Shown in pieces: positions 24,400 through 33,659 of a DNA stretch of 64,000 nucleotides. Both the position numbers and the translations under genes were made by a program. Numbering within the stretch: position 1 is the first letter of the stretch; every line of letters starts with the position of its first letter. The notes under the pieces were generated by a model. That model saw only the letters and a list, made by a program, of their open reading frames with translations. It did not search any database and was not told where the DNA came from. The stretch comes from Nannocystis bainbridge (lineage in GTDB: Bacteria > Myxococcota_A > Polyangia > Nannocystales > Nannocystaceae), in contig NZ_JAQNDL010000001.1 in NCBI RefSeq assembly GCF_028368995.1, positions 186,001 to 250,000 of the forward strand, read 5' to 3'.

Positions 24400-24496
24400 G
24401 ACATCGCTGTCATGGCCTGTCGCGGCGGCCGGCGGGCCAGGACTGACAGCGGTGTCATACCGGCGCGGTGCGGGCCCGCTCATGACAACCTGTCAT
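24400..24496. promoter_or_regulatory. Three GACA-N3/4-TGTC palindromes upstream of argC
   Basis: Three dyads share the same half-sites: GACATCGCTGTC at 24400-24411, TGACAGCGGTGTCA at 24444-24457, and ATGACAACCTGTCAT at 24482-24496. Their centres are about 45 and 39 bases apart, close to four helical turns. This is what an operator array for a dimeric repressor would look like, in the promoter region of the arginine operon. The first two sites also lie in a longer inverted repeat. It does not match the classical ARG box (AT-rich TGAAT-type half-sites). Which protein binds is unknown. Confidence 0.6.
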
Positions 24497-24860
24497 CAAT
24501 GATCTCGACGACTTGCCAACCTGGCTCGTGACCTGCACTCAGGGTCGGTGTCGCCGGAATGACGCCGTCGACCCTACTTACCTTAGCTCTTCTGCTTGGC
24601 CTTCTTTAGCTTCCTGCCTTACGTCGCTTATCGCTTGGCTTCGGCTTCTTCTGACTTGAACCTTCGCGCTCAACTTACCCGCTTCTCCTAACGTATCGAG
24701 TCGTTTGAGCTTGTCGCGCTTCGCTTGGTCGGTGCAGTAGCAACTTCTTAGATCTGGGGGGGGACCCGGGATGCTTTGGTCGGCATCTCGGGTTCTCGAT
24801 TTTAAGCCCCCGAACGCCAGGCTCGCGGACCTCAGCACCAGCCAGGCTCAGCCCCGCGGC
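24497..24860. other. Low-GC, strand-asymmetric island
   Basis: From about 24560 to 24830 the composition changes sharply: roughly half A+T instead of under a third, strongly pyrimidine-rich on the plus strand (runs such as CTTCTGCTTGGCCTTCTTT), with TTA, CTA, ATA and AGA triplets almost unseen elsewhere in this window. A run of eight G lies at 24757-24764. It has no recognisable tRNA, rRNA, transposon end or known RNA motif. It lies just 3' of the MutH-like gene on the minus strand. Candidates are a transferred fragment, a small RNA or a decayed gene. Confidence 0.6.
24578..24838 (-). CDS. Possible small low-GC reading frame in the island
   Basis: An 86-codon frame (GTG start 24838) encodes a Lys/Arg/Glu-rich, mostly hydrophilic peptide with segments such as TDQAKRDKLKRLDTLGEAGK and SDVRQEAKEGQAEELR. 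Codon use (AGA, ATA, TTA, CTA, GTA) is unlike every other gene here. It begins 22 bp after the MutH-like gene ends and so could be translated from the same transcript. No family recognised. It may be a foreign gene fragment or not a gene at all. Confidence 0.25.
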   Translation of the reverse strand: MLRSASLAFGGLKSRTRDADQSIPGPPPDLRSCYCTDQAKRDKLKRLDTLGEAGKLSAKVQVRRSRSQAISDVRQEAKEGQAEELR

Positions 24861-25781
24861 TCAGTGCAGGTGGTCGTCGGGCTCGATCACGTGGTCGGCC
24901 AGCCGCTCGACCTGGTCGCGTCCGAGCAGCCCCTGCAGCGCCGATTCGAGCTCGGCGCGCCCGGGTTCACCTGTCCCGAGGGCCAGGTGTGAAGCCGCGA
25001 CCGCGAAATGCCCGCGCACCCCGCAGCGCTCGCCGAACGGCATCGCGTGGACCGCGGGCGCCCAGCCGTCGCGCGCCAGGCGCTCGTGGTCGGCCCGGAT
25101 CGGCCCGCCACACCGCGGACACACGAGCTCGCCCTGGGCCTCGCCGCGCCACAGTGTGATCAACGGATCGCGCCCGCCCGGCCGCGCGCCCGACCACCAG
25201 CGCGAGTCGAACGGCAGCACGCCCGCCAGCTCGCGCGGGAGCAGCCCCTCGGCCCGGAACCACGCGGCGCTGAGGTAGTACGCCGGGGCCTGCCGCTGCT
25301 CCTGCTCGCGGGCCTCGACGAACAGCGACGGCCGCTCGAAGTGCGGGTCGACCGACCACGAGGCCTCGAGCCGCTCGCGCATCGGCCCGCCCATGCGCGT
25401 GAAGCGATGACCGACGACCACGCGCGTGAGGCGGTCGGCGAACACCCACAGCACGTTGCTGAGCTTGTGCCAGGGGTCGATGTTGAGGTCGCAGACCTTG
25501 AGCTTGTCGCACGCGAGCCCCTCGCGCGCGCGCCAGACCGACACCAGCTTGAGCTCGATGCGGTCCTCCCAGTCGAGGTGATCGAGGCCGTCGTGCGGCT
25601 CGAGGCCGAAGTGCCACTGCAGCGCGCTGCCGAACCGCCCGCGTGAGCCGCGAGGCGCGACCAACTCGGCGGCTGGCCCCAAAGCCAGGCCGCGCGCGTG
25701 CTCGGCCAGCGCCTCGAGGTAGGCGCAGCGCAGCAGCGGCGCGTCGCGCCCGTGCGGCGGGTGGCGGAGCGGCAGCCGCAT
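24861..25781 (-). CDS. MutH/Sau3AI-family endonuclease-like protein
   Basis: This 306-residue protein has the features of the MutH/Sau3AI nuclease fold: RGRFGSALQWHFGL (about residues 47-60, equivalent to the GWVGQLIE helix), the active-site cluster DWEDRIELK (Asp70, Glu76, Lys78, the D-x(n)-E-x-K motif), KVCDLNIDPWHKLSNVLWVF (resembling the HKLKRVLWIP region) and a later MRERLEASWSVDPHF segment. A CPRCGGPI motif with further Cys and His (about 218-250) may bind zinc. MutH nicks GATC during mismatch repair and Sau3AI cuts it. No Dam-like methylase or other restriction gene is adjacent, so the role is open. A repeat pair is embedded at 24967-24990. Confidence 0.75.
   Translation of the reverse strand: MRLPLRHPPHGRDAPLLRCAYLEALAEHARGLALGPAAELVAPRGSRGRFGSALQWHFGLEPHDGLDHLDWEDRIELKLVSVWRAREGLACDKLKVCDLNIDPWHKLSNVLWVFADRLTRVVVGHRFTRMGGPMRERLEASWSVDPHFERPSLFVEAREQEQRQAPAYYLSAAWFRAEGLLPRELAGVLPFDSRWWSGARPGGRDPLITLWRGEAQGELVCPRCGGPIRADHERLARDGWAPAVHAMPFGERCGVRGHFAVAASHLALGTGEPGRAELESALQGLLGRDQVERLADHVIEPDDHLH
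24967..24990. repeat. Two-unit palindromic element inside MutH-like gene
   Basis: TCACCTGTCC and GGCCAGGTGT are separated by CGAG. The CCTG core of one faces CAGG of the other, and eight of ten positions pair. Confidence 0.65.
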
Positions 25782-25794
25782 CGCCGGGACCGGA

Positions 25795-26016
25795 CTACTT
25801 CGCCTCGGGCGCGGGCGCGGGCGCGGGAGCGGCCTCGGGCGCGGGCGCAGGCGCGGCGTCAGCCGGCTTGACCTCGGGCTTCGCGTCGACCTTCTTGCCG
25901 TCGACGGTCTTCGCCTCGGACTTGGTGTCCTCTTCCTTCTTCTTGCCCGGCTGCTCGGCGCACGCGGCGGTAAAACCGAGACACAGGGCCAACAGGGTCC
26001 AGGTGAGACGCTTCAT
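25795..26016 (-). CDS. Small Ala/Pro/Lys-rich lipoprotein
   Basis: This 73-residue protein has a clear lipoprotein signal (MKRLTWTLLALCLGFTAAC, Cys19 in a TAAC lipobox). The mature part is hydrophilic: a Lys/Glu/Asp-rich stretch (KKKEEDTKSEAK), then Ala-Pro-Glu repeats (PAPAPEAAPAPAPAPEAK). It could extend as a spacer from the membrane. It lies 13 bp upstream of the MutH-like gene and 9 bp downstream of the thioesterase stop, on the same strand. Function unknown. Confidence 0.8.
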   Translation of the reverse strand: MKRLTWTLLALCLGFTAACAEQPGKKKEEDTKSEAKTVDGKKVDAKPEVKPADAAPAPAPEAAPAPAPAPEAK

Positions 26017-26025
26017 GCCGGCAAG

Positions 26026-26412
26026 CTAGCACTCCGCGTCACGCGGCGGAAGTACGCGCTGGATCGGCACCGGACGGCCGCGGTCGTCGACCTGCACGTA
26101 GACCAGCTCGGCGGTGGTGACCTCGACGCTGCGCCCGCCGATCGGCTCTTGCGCCTCGACCCGTACGCGGATGGTCAGCGAACTCGAGCCGACGTCGGTG
26201 ACCTCGGCGAACAGGCTGACGATGTCGCCGACGTGCACCGGCTCCTTGAACACGACCTCGCGGACCGCCACCGTAACGACCTTGCGCGCGCCGATGGCGT
26301 GGGCCGCGACCGCCCCGGCCTGGTCGAGCAAGCTGAGGATGTGACCGCCGAAGATCGTGCCGTGCGCGTTGGTGTCGCGCGGCATCATCATGACCCGAAT
26401 CGCGGGCTGCAT
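26026..26412 (-). CDS. Acyl-CoA thioesterase, hotdog fold (YciA-like)
   Basis: This 128-residue hotdog enzyme hydrolyses acyl-CoA. The family signature MPRDTNAHGTIFGGHILSLLD contains the Asn/His/Gly catalytic region and the hot-dog helix, followed by VREVVFKEPVHVGDIVSLFAEV. ATG 26412 matches the start of the fold; a GTG at 26448 in the same frame overlaps the stop of the upstream receiver gene (GTGA) and is a real alternative that would add 12 residues. It is the last gene of the signalling operon or a passenger on it. Confidence 0.88.
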   Translation of the reverse strand: MQPAIRVMMMPRDTNAHGTIFGGHILSLLDQAGAVAAHAIGARKVVTVAVREVVFKEPVHVGDIVSLFAEVTDVGSSSLTIRVRVEAQEPIGGRSVEVTTAELVYVQVDDRGRPVPIQRVLPPRDAEC

Positions 26413-26444
26413 GAGGCGGACGATGCGCCAAACGGCGCCGATTG

Positions 26445-26912
26445 TCACGCGGACGGGCGCCCGACGGCGCGCTGGATGGCGGCGTGGATCGTGTCGGCGT
26501 CGGCGTAGTCGGGGCAGTAGCTGAGCGCTGGATCTCGCTCCGACAGCGCGCGGAAGCGCCGCTCCTCCGCGCCGAAGTCGTACGACAGGATCACCGGCCC
26601 GCGGAAGCCGGCGTCGCGCAGGGCCCGGAGCACGAACAGGCCCTGGTTGTCCTGCTGGAACGCGCGCGCGCGGGCGACGTCGCCGTTGAAGCGGGCCGTC
26701 AGCGCCACGAGGTCGCCGAGCAGCGCCTCGATCGGCGTGCGGTCGAAGCGCATGTCGAGGTACACGAGGTCCGGCTGCAACGACGCCAGCAGCGCGCACG
26801 CCTGCTCGCCGCTCTTGGCCTGCGTGTAGCGGATCCCCCGCGACACGAAGGTCGAGAGGTTGGTCAGATATTCGTCCCCGTCCTCGACGACGAGGACCTT
26901 GATCTCGCTCAT
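26445..26912 (-). CDS. Stand-alone receiver-domain protein with extended beta3-alpha3 insertion
   Basis: This 155-residue receiver-only protein has acidic residues at the N-terminus (VVEDGDEYL), the phospho-accepting Asp53 (LVYLDMRFD) and the Ser in VILSYDF. The usual Lys near the end of the domain is not evident (LSYCPDYAD). About 30 extra residues (58-90) follow the phospho-Asp; the sigma-54 activator at 29991-31697 has the same insertion at the same point, so the two receivers are close relatives. Its start overlaps the stop of the TPR kinase (ATGA). It may act as a phosphate sink or carrier for that kinase. Confidence 0.85.
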   Translation of the reverse strand: MSEIKVLVVEDGDEYLTNLSTFVSRGIRYTQAKSGEQACALLASLQPDLVYLDMRFDRTPIEALLGDLVALTARFNGDVARARAFQQDNQGLFVLRALRDAGFRGPVILSYDFGAEERRFRALSERDPALSYCPDYADADTIHAAIQRAVGRPSA

Positions 26913-29908
26913 GGCCCCTCCTCCACGGTGAAGAACCGCAGCACGACGGCCTTCTGCCAGCCGCGCTCGGGTTCGACGGCGATCGAGCCGTCGTAGCGCG
27001 ACAGGAGGTCGGCGGTGATGCCCATGCCGCGCTCGACGTAGCGACCGCGGAGCATCTCGTTGCTGAGCTGCTCGGTCGAGCGATCCTTGATGCGGATCGC
27101 CAGCGTCGACAAACCAGTGATCTCGTCCATCTCGGTGACGAGGTCGATGCCGAGGGCGATCGGCTTCGGCCCGTACAGCACGCTCGACTGCAGCGAGTTG
27201 CGCAGCACGTTGGTGACGATGTCCTCGAGGTCGCTGTGGAACACGCGGATCTTGGCGCCCTCGCCGTCGATCTGCGGCTCGGCGATCTGGACCGTGGCGA
27301 ACTGCGGCTCGGCGACCACCTGGGCGAAGATCTCACGGATCGTGGCCGGATCGACGGCGACGATGCACAGCGAACGGATGACGCCCGACAGCTCCTCGAA
27401 CGCCTTGCGGCCGAGGACGTGGCCGCTGCGACCGAGCCGGCGCGCCCACTCCAGCTTGAGCGCGTGACGCTCGCGGCTCGGCGCCCGCTGCAGGCCCTCG
27501 AGCCCGCGCAGGTCCTCGAAGGCGGCGATCATGGCGCTGAAGATCGGGTCCTTGCGGTAGAGGTTGAGGTTGATGTTGTGGCTGCGGCCGACCTTCTGCA
27601 GCTCGTCGACGTAGCCGAGGAAGCGCCCATGGATCCCGCGCTCGCGCAGCGAGACGCGGCCCGGAACCGGGGTGGCCTCGTTGCGATCGCGCGGGGCGCC
27701 GAACAGGCGGGCGGCGACGACGGCGGTGCGCGCCTCGGCGTCGGGCTCGTCCATCTCGAGCGCGCGGCCGACGTCGGCCAGGAAGGAGGTGTTGTGCTTG
27801 AGGATCTCGTGGCGAATGAGGCTCAAGATCCGCGCGACCTCGGGGAAGCTCTTCGGCGCCCGCTCGAGCATCTGCGTCAGCGAGGCGCCGCGCAGCCGGC
27901 GATAGACCTGCCACGCCGGGATCGCCACCAGCAGCAGCGCGAGCGCCCCGGCGCCGAGGTAGATGCGCAGGAAGGTCGCGTCCATGCGATCGCGCAGGCG
28001 GTGCGCGGCGTCCCAGTGGAGGTTGTACTCGTCGGCCTCGCGCAAGAACTGGTCGAGCTGCTCCGAGGCCTCGATCAGGTGGTAGTCGTCCCACAGCCGC
28101 TTGGCCAGGCGAAAGCGGGCGGTGGCCGATCCGAGCTCGGCGGCGCGGCGCAGGTGCACGGTCGACTGCGCCGGCAGGTCGCCCTCGAGCAGGATGCCGA
28201 GCCGCTCGTGGACCTCCATCTGCTCCTCGGCGAGCGCGAGGCTCTGCTCCCAGAACTGACGCGCGTCGCCGGTGCGGCCCTGGGCGTACACGACCTTGGC
28301 GAGCTCGTTGTAGACGACCGGCTCGCTGCGAAACCGCTCGCGCGCGCGCTGCAGGATCTTCTCGGCCTGGTTGAGGTCGCCTTCTTCGGAGACGCGCAGG
28401 TAGGCCTCGTTGATCATGCGCTGCAGCGAGGGATCGAGCCGCTGCAAGTTGTCGGGCGGCTCGTTGAGGTAGAGCGGCTCTTCGGGGCTGACCTCCTGCG
28501 TGAGGTCCTTCAGCGCGCGCTCGGCCTGCGGACGATCGGGGTCGTCGTCGGGCGCGGTGCGGAGGAACCGCTCATAGTGCCGCCGCGCGGCCTCGCGGTT
28601 CTCGCGGGCGTTGAGCTCGCCGAGCAAGATGTGGAGGTGATGCAGGTCGGGCCGCAGCAGCAGCGCCTTCTCGAGGTGCTCGATGGCCCGCACGTCCTCG
28701 GCGCCGGCGAACTGCTTCTTGTAGACGAGGCCGAGAGCCATGTGCGCCTCGTAGTCGAAGCGATCCATGCGCACGGCGAGCTTGAGCTGATCGACGGCCT
28801 TGGGGATCCGGCCCTTGCGGGCGTAGATGACGCCGAGGGTGTAGTGCGCCTTGGGGTACCACGGCGAGTTCTCGATCGCGACCAGCAGGTCGCGCTCGGC
28901 GGCGTCGAGGTCGCCGCCGCGCATCGAGGTGAGCGCGCGCCGGTAGCTCTGCTCGGCGAACTCGCTCGGCCGCCCGCCCTGCTCCTTCTCGAGCTTGTTG
29001 AGCTCGACCTGCAGCCGCAGCTCGTCGACCTGCTCCTTGGCCCGCTTGGCCAGCGGAGTACCCGGGTAGGCGCCGCTGAGCTCCTCGTTGATGGCGATCG
29101 CGGCCTCGATGTCGTTCTGCTCGAGCAGCAGGTCGGCCTGCAACCGCAGGGCGTCGGCGCCCGGCTTGCGCCCGCCGGCGACGCACTCGCGGCGGTAGAG
29201 GTCGAGCTGCTTGAGCGCCGCCTCGCGCTGGCTGTCGCGCTCGCGGGTCGAGGCGGCCTTCTCGGCCTGGCGGTTGAGCAAGGCGGCGACGGTGAAGCGG
29301 ATCTCCGGCGGCCGACCCTCGGTGCGCGGGTCCTGCTCGGCGATCTCGAGCGCGAGGTTGAGGCGCTCGTCGTCGTAGCGCTCCTCGCAGCGGCCCATCC
29401 ACTCGACGAGGGTGCGCCGCTCGGCCAGCCACAAGCCGCGCGGGTCGTAGGTGCGCAGCAGCTTGAGGTCGTCGATCGCCCGCCGCGGGCAGGTGTTCTC
29501 GCGCGCGCGACGGGCCCGCAAGTAGGCCCGCCCGCGCAGCGCCCCGGGGTCGCCGGGCTGGAGCTTGAGCGCGTTGTTGTACTCGCGCAGGGCGTCGTCC
29601 GCCCGCCCCTCGCGCTCGAGCCGGGTGGCCCGGCTCATGCTGATGTCGAACTGCTCCATCCGCTGCTCGGGGGTCAGCCCGCCGGGCTCGTCGAAGCCGG
29701 CGCTGTCGTCCTCGGGTGGCAGCGGCAGCTCGGCCAGCGGGTCGTAGACCGGCTTGATGGTGCTCTCTTCGGCCTTGCCGGGCTTCTTGACGGCCTTGCT
29801 GGCGGTCGGGGCGGGCGCGGCCGCGGCGAGGCTCGGGCTGGCGATGAGGACATGTGCGAAGAGACATGCCCCAAGGAGCCTTGCCGATCGGACATGTCCC
29901 TTGCGCAT
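26909..29908 (-). CDS. TPR-repeat membrane sensor histidine kinase
   Basis: This 999-residue protein has a signal peptide (about 1-30), a periplasmic region full of tetratricopeptide repeats (about 80-620; for example AHYTLGVIYARKGRIPKAVD), one membrane helix (about 645-670, IYLGAGALALLLVAIPAW) and a cytoplasmic kinase region. The dimerisation helix carries RHEILKHNTSFLADVGRALE, whose His near residue 699 is the likely phosphorylation site. The ATPase end has an N-box (IVTNVLRNSLQSS) and G2 (ERGMGITADLLSRYDGS). The G1 region is short (RIKDRSTEQ). TPRs probably sense a protein partner in the envelope. The start is ATG 29908; a palindromic array (29848-29913) covers the start codon and signal peptide. 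Confidence 0.85.
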   Translation of the reverse strand: MRKGHVRSARLLGACLFAHVLIASPSLAAAAPAPTASKAVKKPGKAEESTIKPVYDPLAELPLPPEDDSAGFDEPGGLTPEQRMEQFDISMSRATRLEREGRADDALREYNNALKLQPGDPGALRGRAYLRARRARENTCPRRAIDDLKLLRTYDPRGLWLAERRTLVEWMGRCEERYDDERLNLALEIAEQDPRTEGRPPEIRFTVAALLNRQAEKAASTRERDSQREAALKQLDLYRRECVAGGRKPGADALRLQADLLLEQNDIEAAIAINEELSGAYPGTPLAKRAKEQVDELRLQVELNKLEKEQGGRPSEFAEQSYRRALTSMRGGDLDAAERDLLVAIENSPWYPKAHYTLGVIYARKGRIPKAVDQLKLAVRMDRFDYEAHMALGLVYKKQFAGAEDVRAIEHLEKALLLRPDLHHLHILLGELNARENREAARRHYERFLRTAPDDDPDRPQAERALKDLTQEVSPEEPLYLNEPPDNLQRLDPSLQRMINEAYLRVSEEGDLNQAEKILQRARERFRSEPVVYNELAKVVYAQGRTGDARQFWEQSLALAEEQMEVHERLGILLEGDLPAQSTVHLRRAAELGSATARFRLAKRLWDDYHLIEASEQLDQFLREADEYNLHWDAAHRLRDRMDATFLRIYLGAGALALLLVAIPAWQVYRRLRGASLTQMLERAPKSFPEVARILSLIRHEILKHNTSFLADVGRALEMDEPDAEARTAVVAARLFGAPRDRNEATPVPGRVSLRERGIHGRFLGYVDELQKVGRSHNINLNLYRKDPIFSAMIAAFEDLRGLEGLQRAPSRERHALKLEWARRLGRSGHVLGRKAFEELSGVIRSLCIVAVDPATIREIFAQVVAEPQFATVQIAEPQIDGEGAKIRVFHSDLEDIVTNVLRNSLQSSVLYGPKPIALGIDLVTEMDEITGLSTLAIRIKDRSTEQLSNEMLRGRYVERGMGITADLLSRYDGSIAVEPERGWQKAVVLRFFTVEEGP

Positions 29909-29913
29909 GGTCG
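29848..29913. repeat. Palindromic array over the start codon and signal peptide of the TPR kinase
   Basis: Units at 29848, 29862, 29876, 29890 and 29904 run in exact 14-base register (including a perfect GGACATGTCC at 29890). The ATG (29906-29908) lies inside the last unit, so folding of the array would mask the start of translation. Confidence 0.88.
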
Positions 29914-29990
29914 CTGGCGCGCCCGGGTGACGGGGCCCGGTCAGGATAGCAGACGCGGGCGAGCAGCGACGCATGGTCGGCGGGCCCCCC

Positions 29991-31697
<1,707 letters not shown>

Positions 31698-31700
31698 GAA

Positions 31701-32123
31701 TCACCCGCGCTGGGATTGGAGCCGTCGATGCAGCTGCTGCAGCGCGCTGCGGATCGTCTGCTGAGCGGCGCGGACGTGCGGGCGCGCGGCGGCGATGGCG
31801 TCACGATCGCCGCGGGCGAGCGCAGGCCCGTGCGCGCGCAGGACCTCGACCGCGGCCTCGACCTCGAGCAGCTCGGGCGCGGGCAACGGGCGCGGCCAGG
31901 CAGCAGCGAAGCGCGACCACAGCTCCCACGCGGTCTCGACGGTGCCGTCGCCGCCGCTGCGGGTCCGCAGCAGGTCGCGTCGCAACGCCTCGATCAGCTC
32001 GTCGCGCAGCGGGCCGTGCCAGGCGTCGTCGCCGAGGTTGGCCGACATCCAGGCGACGTACTTGCCGAGGTCGTGCTTGAGCGCGGCGACCTGTTCGGGG
32101 AAGTCGGCGACCGCGAATGTCAT
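31701..32123 (-). CDS. Small cytoplasmic protein with conserved-looking HDxxK helix
   Basis: This 140-residue, largely helical soluble protein has no family I recognise. Near the N-terminus is ALKHDLGKYVAWMSANL (His17); a His followed by Asp and Lys on an amphipathic helix resembles histidine phosphotransfer sites, and the gene lies 3 bp upstream of a response regulator and upstream of a histidine kinase. A phosphorelay role is therefore possible but is inference only. The C-terminal half is Ala/Arg-rich helix (ALARGDRDAIAAARPHVRAA). Confidence 0.75.
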   Translation of the reverse strand: MTFAVADFPEQVAALKHDLGKYVAWMSANLGDDAWHGPLRDELIEALRRDLLRTRSGGDGTVETAWELWSRFAAAWPRPLPAPELLEVEAAVEVLRAHGPALARGDRDAIAAARPHVRAAQQTIRSALQQLHRRLQSQRG

Positions 32124-32145
32124 GGCGTGCCAGCGCCCGCGGAGC

Positions 32146-32619
32146 TCAGGCCCCGGCCGGCTTGTGATAGCGGGTCGCGCGCGCGCGCCCCGTGCTGTCG
32201 ATCTTGCCCATCTTCTTCATCCACGCGAGGTAGCCGCGCAGCTCGGCGATGTCGCAGTCGATGCGCTTGGCGAGCTGGCCGATGGTGAGCGGCTCGTCCT
32301 CGATGGCGGTGAGGATCTGCTTGTAGACCTGGACCTCGCGCGCCTCGCCGGCGCCGTTGGCCGCGCCTTCGGCCTCGACGTTCGCCGCGCTCACTGCCGG
32401 CGCCGGGCGGGCGGCCCGCGCCGGGACCAGCGCCGCGAGGGCCTCGCGCAGCTCGCTGATGCTGAGCTGGCGGATCGAGGCGCCCGCCTCGCTGCTGAGC
32501 AGCTCGCTGAGCTTGGTGATGGCCGGCATCCGCGCCACCGTGTTGATCGCGGCCTTGCGGAGCAAGGTGGCCCGGTTCTGTCGGAGGGCAGATTCGAAGA
32601 GCTGGGCGATCTCTGTCAT
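32146..32619 (-). CDS. Protein with C-terminal winged-helix-like domain, first gene of signalling operon
   Basis: This 157-residue protein has an N-terminal helical region (IAQLFESALRQNRATLLRKA), a central Ala/Pro-rich linker (about 65-95) and a C-terminal segment that reads as a winged helix: VYKQILTAIEDEPLTIGQLA, then KRIDCDIAELRGYLAWMKKM and a wing GKIDSTGRARATRYHK. It may bind DNA. It starts at ATG 32619 and ends 22 bp before the small His-containing gene, heading the operon that leads to the sigma-54 activator and TPR kinase. Family not recognised. Confidence 0.78.
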   Translation of the reverse strand: MTEIAQLFESALRQNRATLLRKAAINTVARMPAITKLSELLSSEAGASIRQLSISELREALAALVPARAARPAPAVSAANVEAEGAANGAGEAREVQVYKQILTAIEDEPLTIGQLAKRIDCDIAELRGYLAWMKKMGKIDSTGRARATRYHKPAGA

Positions 32620-32737
32620 GGAAGTCCCACCACGAACGCCGCATGCAGCCTTGTGGGCACACACGTGTCGGGGGAGACGTAGCGGCAATCAGGCGCAAAA
32701 GCAAGGGGCCCGCGCACCCCCGCGCCCTCGCTGGCCT

Positions 32738-33466
32738 TCAGCCCTCACAGGTGAGGAACCCGAGATCCAGCAGATCCATCGAGCCGCAGGGAGCACAGCA
32801 CGCGTCGCATTGGCCGGTGCCGTCGAGGTTGAAGCCCCAGGTGACGTCACCGGACGCGCCGGCGAAGCAGATCCGTTCGTCCTTGAAGCATTGAATGGTC
32901 TGGTAGACGTCGATGCCGCGGCCGGCGGTGCGGAAGCTGGTGTCGACATCGGGCCAGGCCCAGTCGCGGTCCTGCGCGAACAGCTTCCACTCGATGTCGA
33001 GGCCGTCGTCGCAGTCGTCCGTCAGCAGCCACTCCTGGAAGATCGGCTGCGAGCAGACCGCGAGGGCCTCGTCGGCGCCGTTGGGGCAGTCGGGCGTCTT
33101 GTCGCACAGCCGATCGGTGGGCATGCAGCCGGCGTTCTCGCCGCAGACGTAGACGTGGTCGAGCTCGCAGTAACACTCGCCCTCGGAGCAGTAGGCGTTC
33201 TGCCCGCAGTCCTTGGCGCACTCCTTGTCGACGGCGGGCGTCGCGTCCTGACAGCCGGTGTACGGGTTGCCCTCGTAGCCCGGATCGCAGAAGCACTTGC
33301 CGTCGCCGCAGCTGGCATTGTTGCCGCAGGCGACCTCCTGGCAGGTCTTGTAGTCGTCAGGCTCGCCGTAGAGCACGCATCCGCCGGCGACGGCGGCGGC
33401 GAACAGCCCGGCGAACAAGGGGAGCGAACGGAGGGCGGTACGAAGGGTCGAGAGCGTGCGCTGCAT
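32738..33466 (-). CDS. Cys-rich lipoprotein with EGF-like and LDL-receptor-A-like motifs
   Basis: This 242-residue predicted lipoprotein starts at ATG 33466 with a signal ending LFAAAVAGGC (Cys about 31). The mature part is packed with cysteines in EGF-like spacing (CQEVACGNNASCGDGKCFC, then CAKDCGQNAYCSEGECYC) and an LDL-A-like acidic motif (CDKTPDCPNGADE). A C-terminal region (TDDCDDGLDIEWKLFAQD) ends in CDACCAPCGSMD. Such domains are disulfide-bonded and often Ca2+-binding, so this is a surface-exposed envelope protein. Function unknown. It is divergent from bioA, with 193 bp between them. Confidence 0.82.
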   Translation of the reverse strand: MQRTLSTLRTALRSLPLFAGLFAAAVAGGCVLYGEPDDYKTCQEVACGNNASCGDGKCFCDPGYEGNPYTGCQDATPAVDKECAKDCGQNAYCSEGECYCELDHVYVCGENAGCMPTDRLCDKTPDCPNGADEALAVCSQPIFQEWLLTDDCDDGLDIEWKLFAQDRDWAWPDVDTSFRTAGRGIDVYQTIQCFKDERICFAGASGDVTWGFNLDGTGQCDACCAPCGSMDLLDLGFLTCEG

Positions 33467-33659
33467 GGCGAATCCCGAGGCGGCGCGACGGCGTGCGAGC
33501 GGCGCCCACCGCAAGGTTGCGCGAGCCGCCCGACCGACGCAATGGGGACCGCACGGAGGCGGGCTGCCGCGCCCCAAACCGGCGCGGACGGCGACGACCG
33601 GCCCGGGCGCGGCGGCCGGGGCTTGACGACCGCGCGCCTCCGAGGTCAGCCTCGCCGCC

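Noticed and set aside
24590..24720. A possible tRNA T-arm (GGTTCAAGTC) on the minus strand of the low-GC island.
   Set aside because: Flanking bases do not form the 5-bp T-stem, and no acceptor or anticodon arm can be placed around it.
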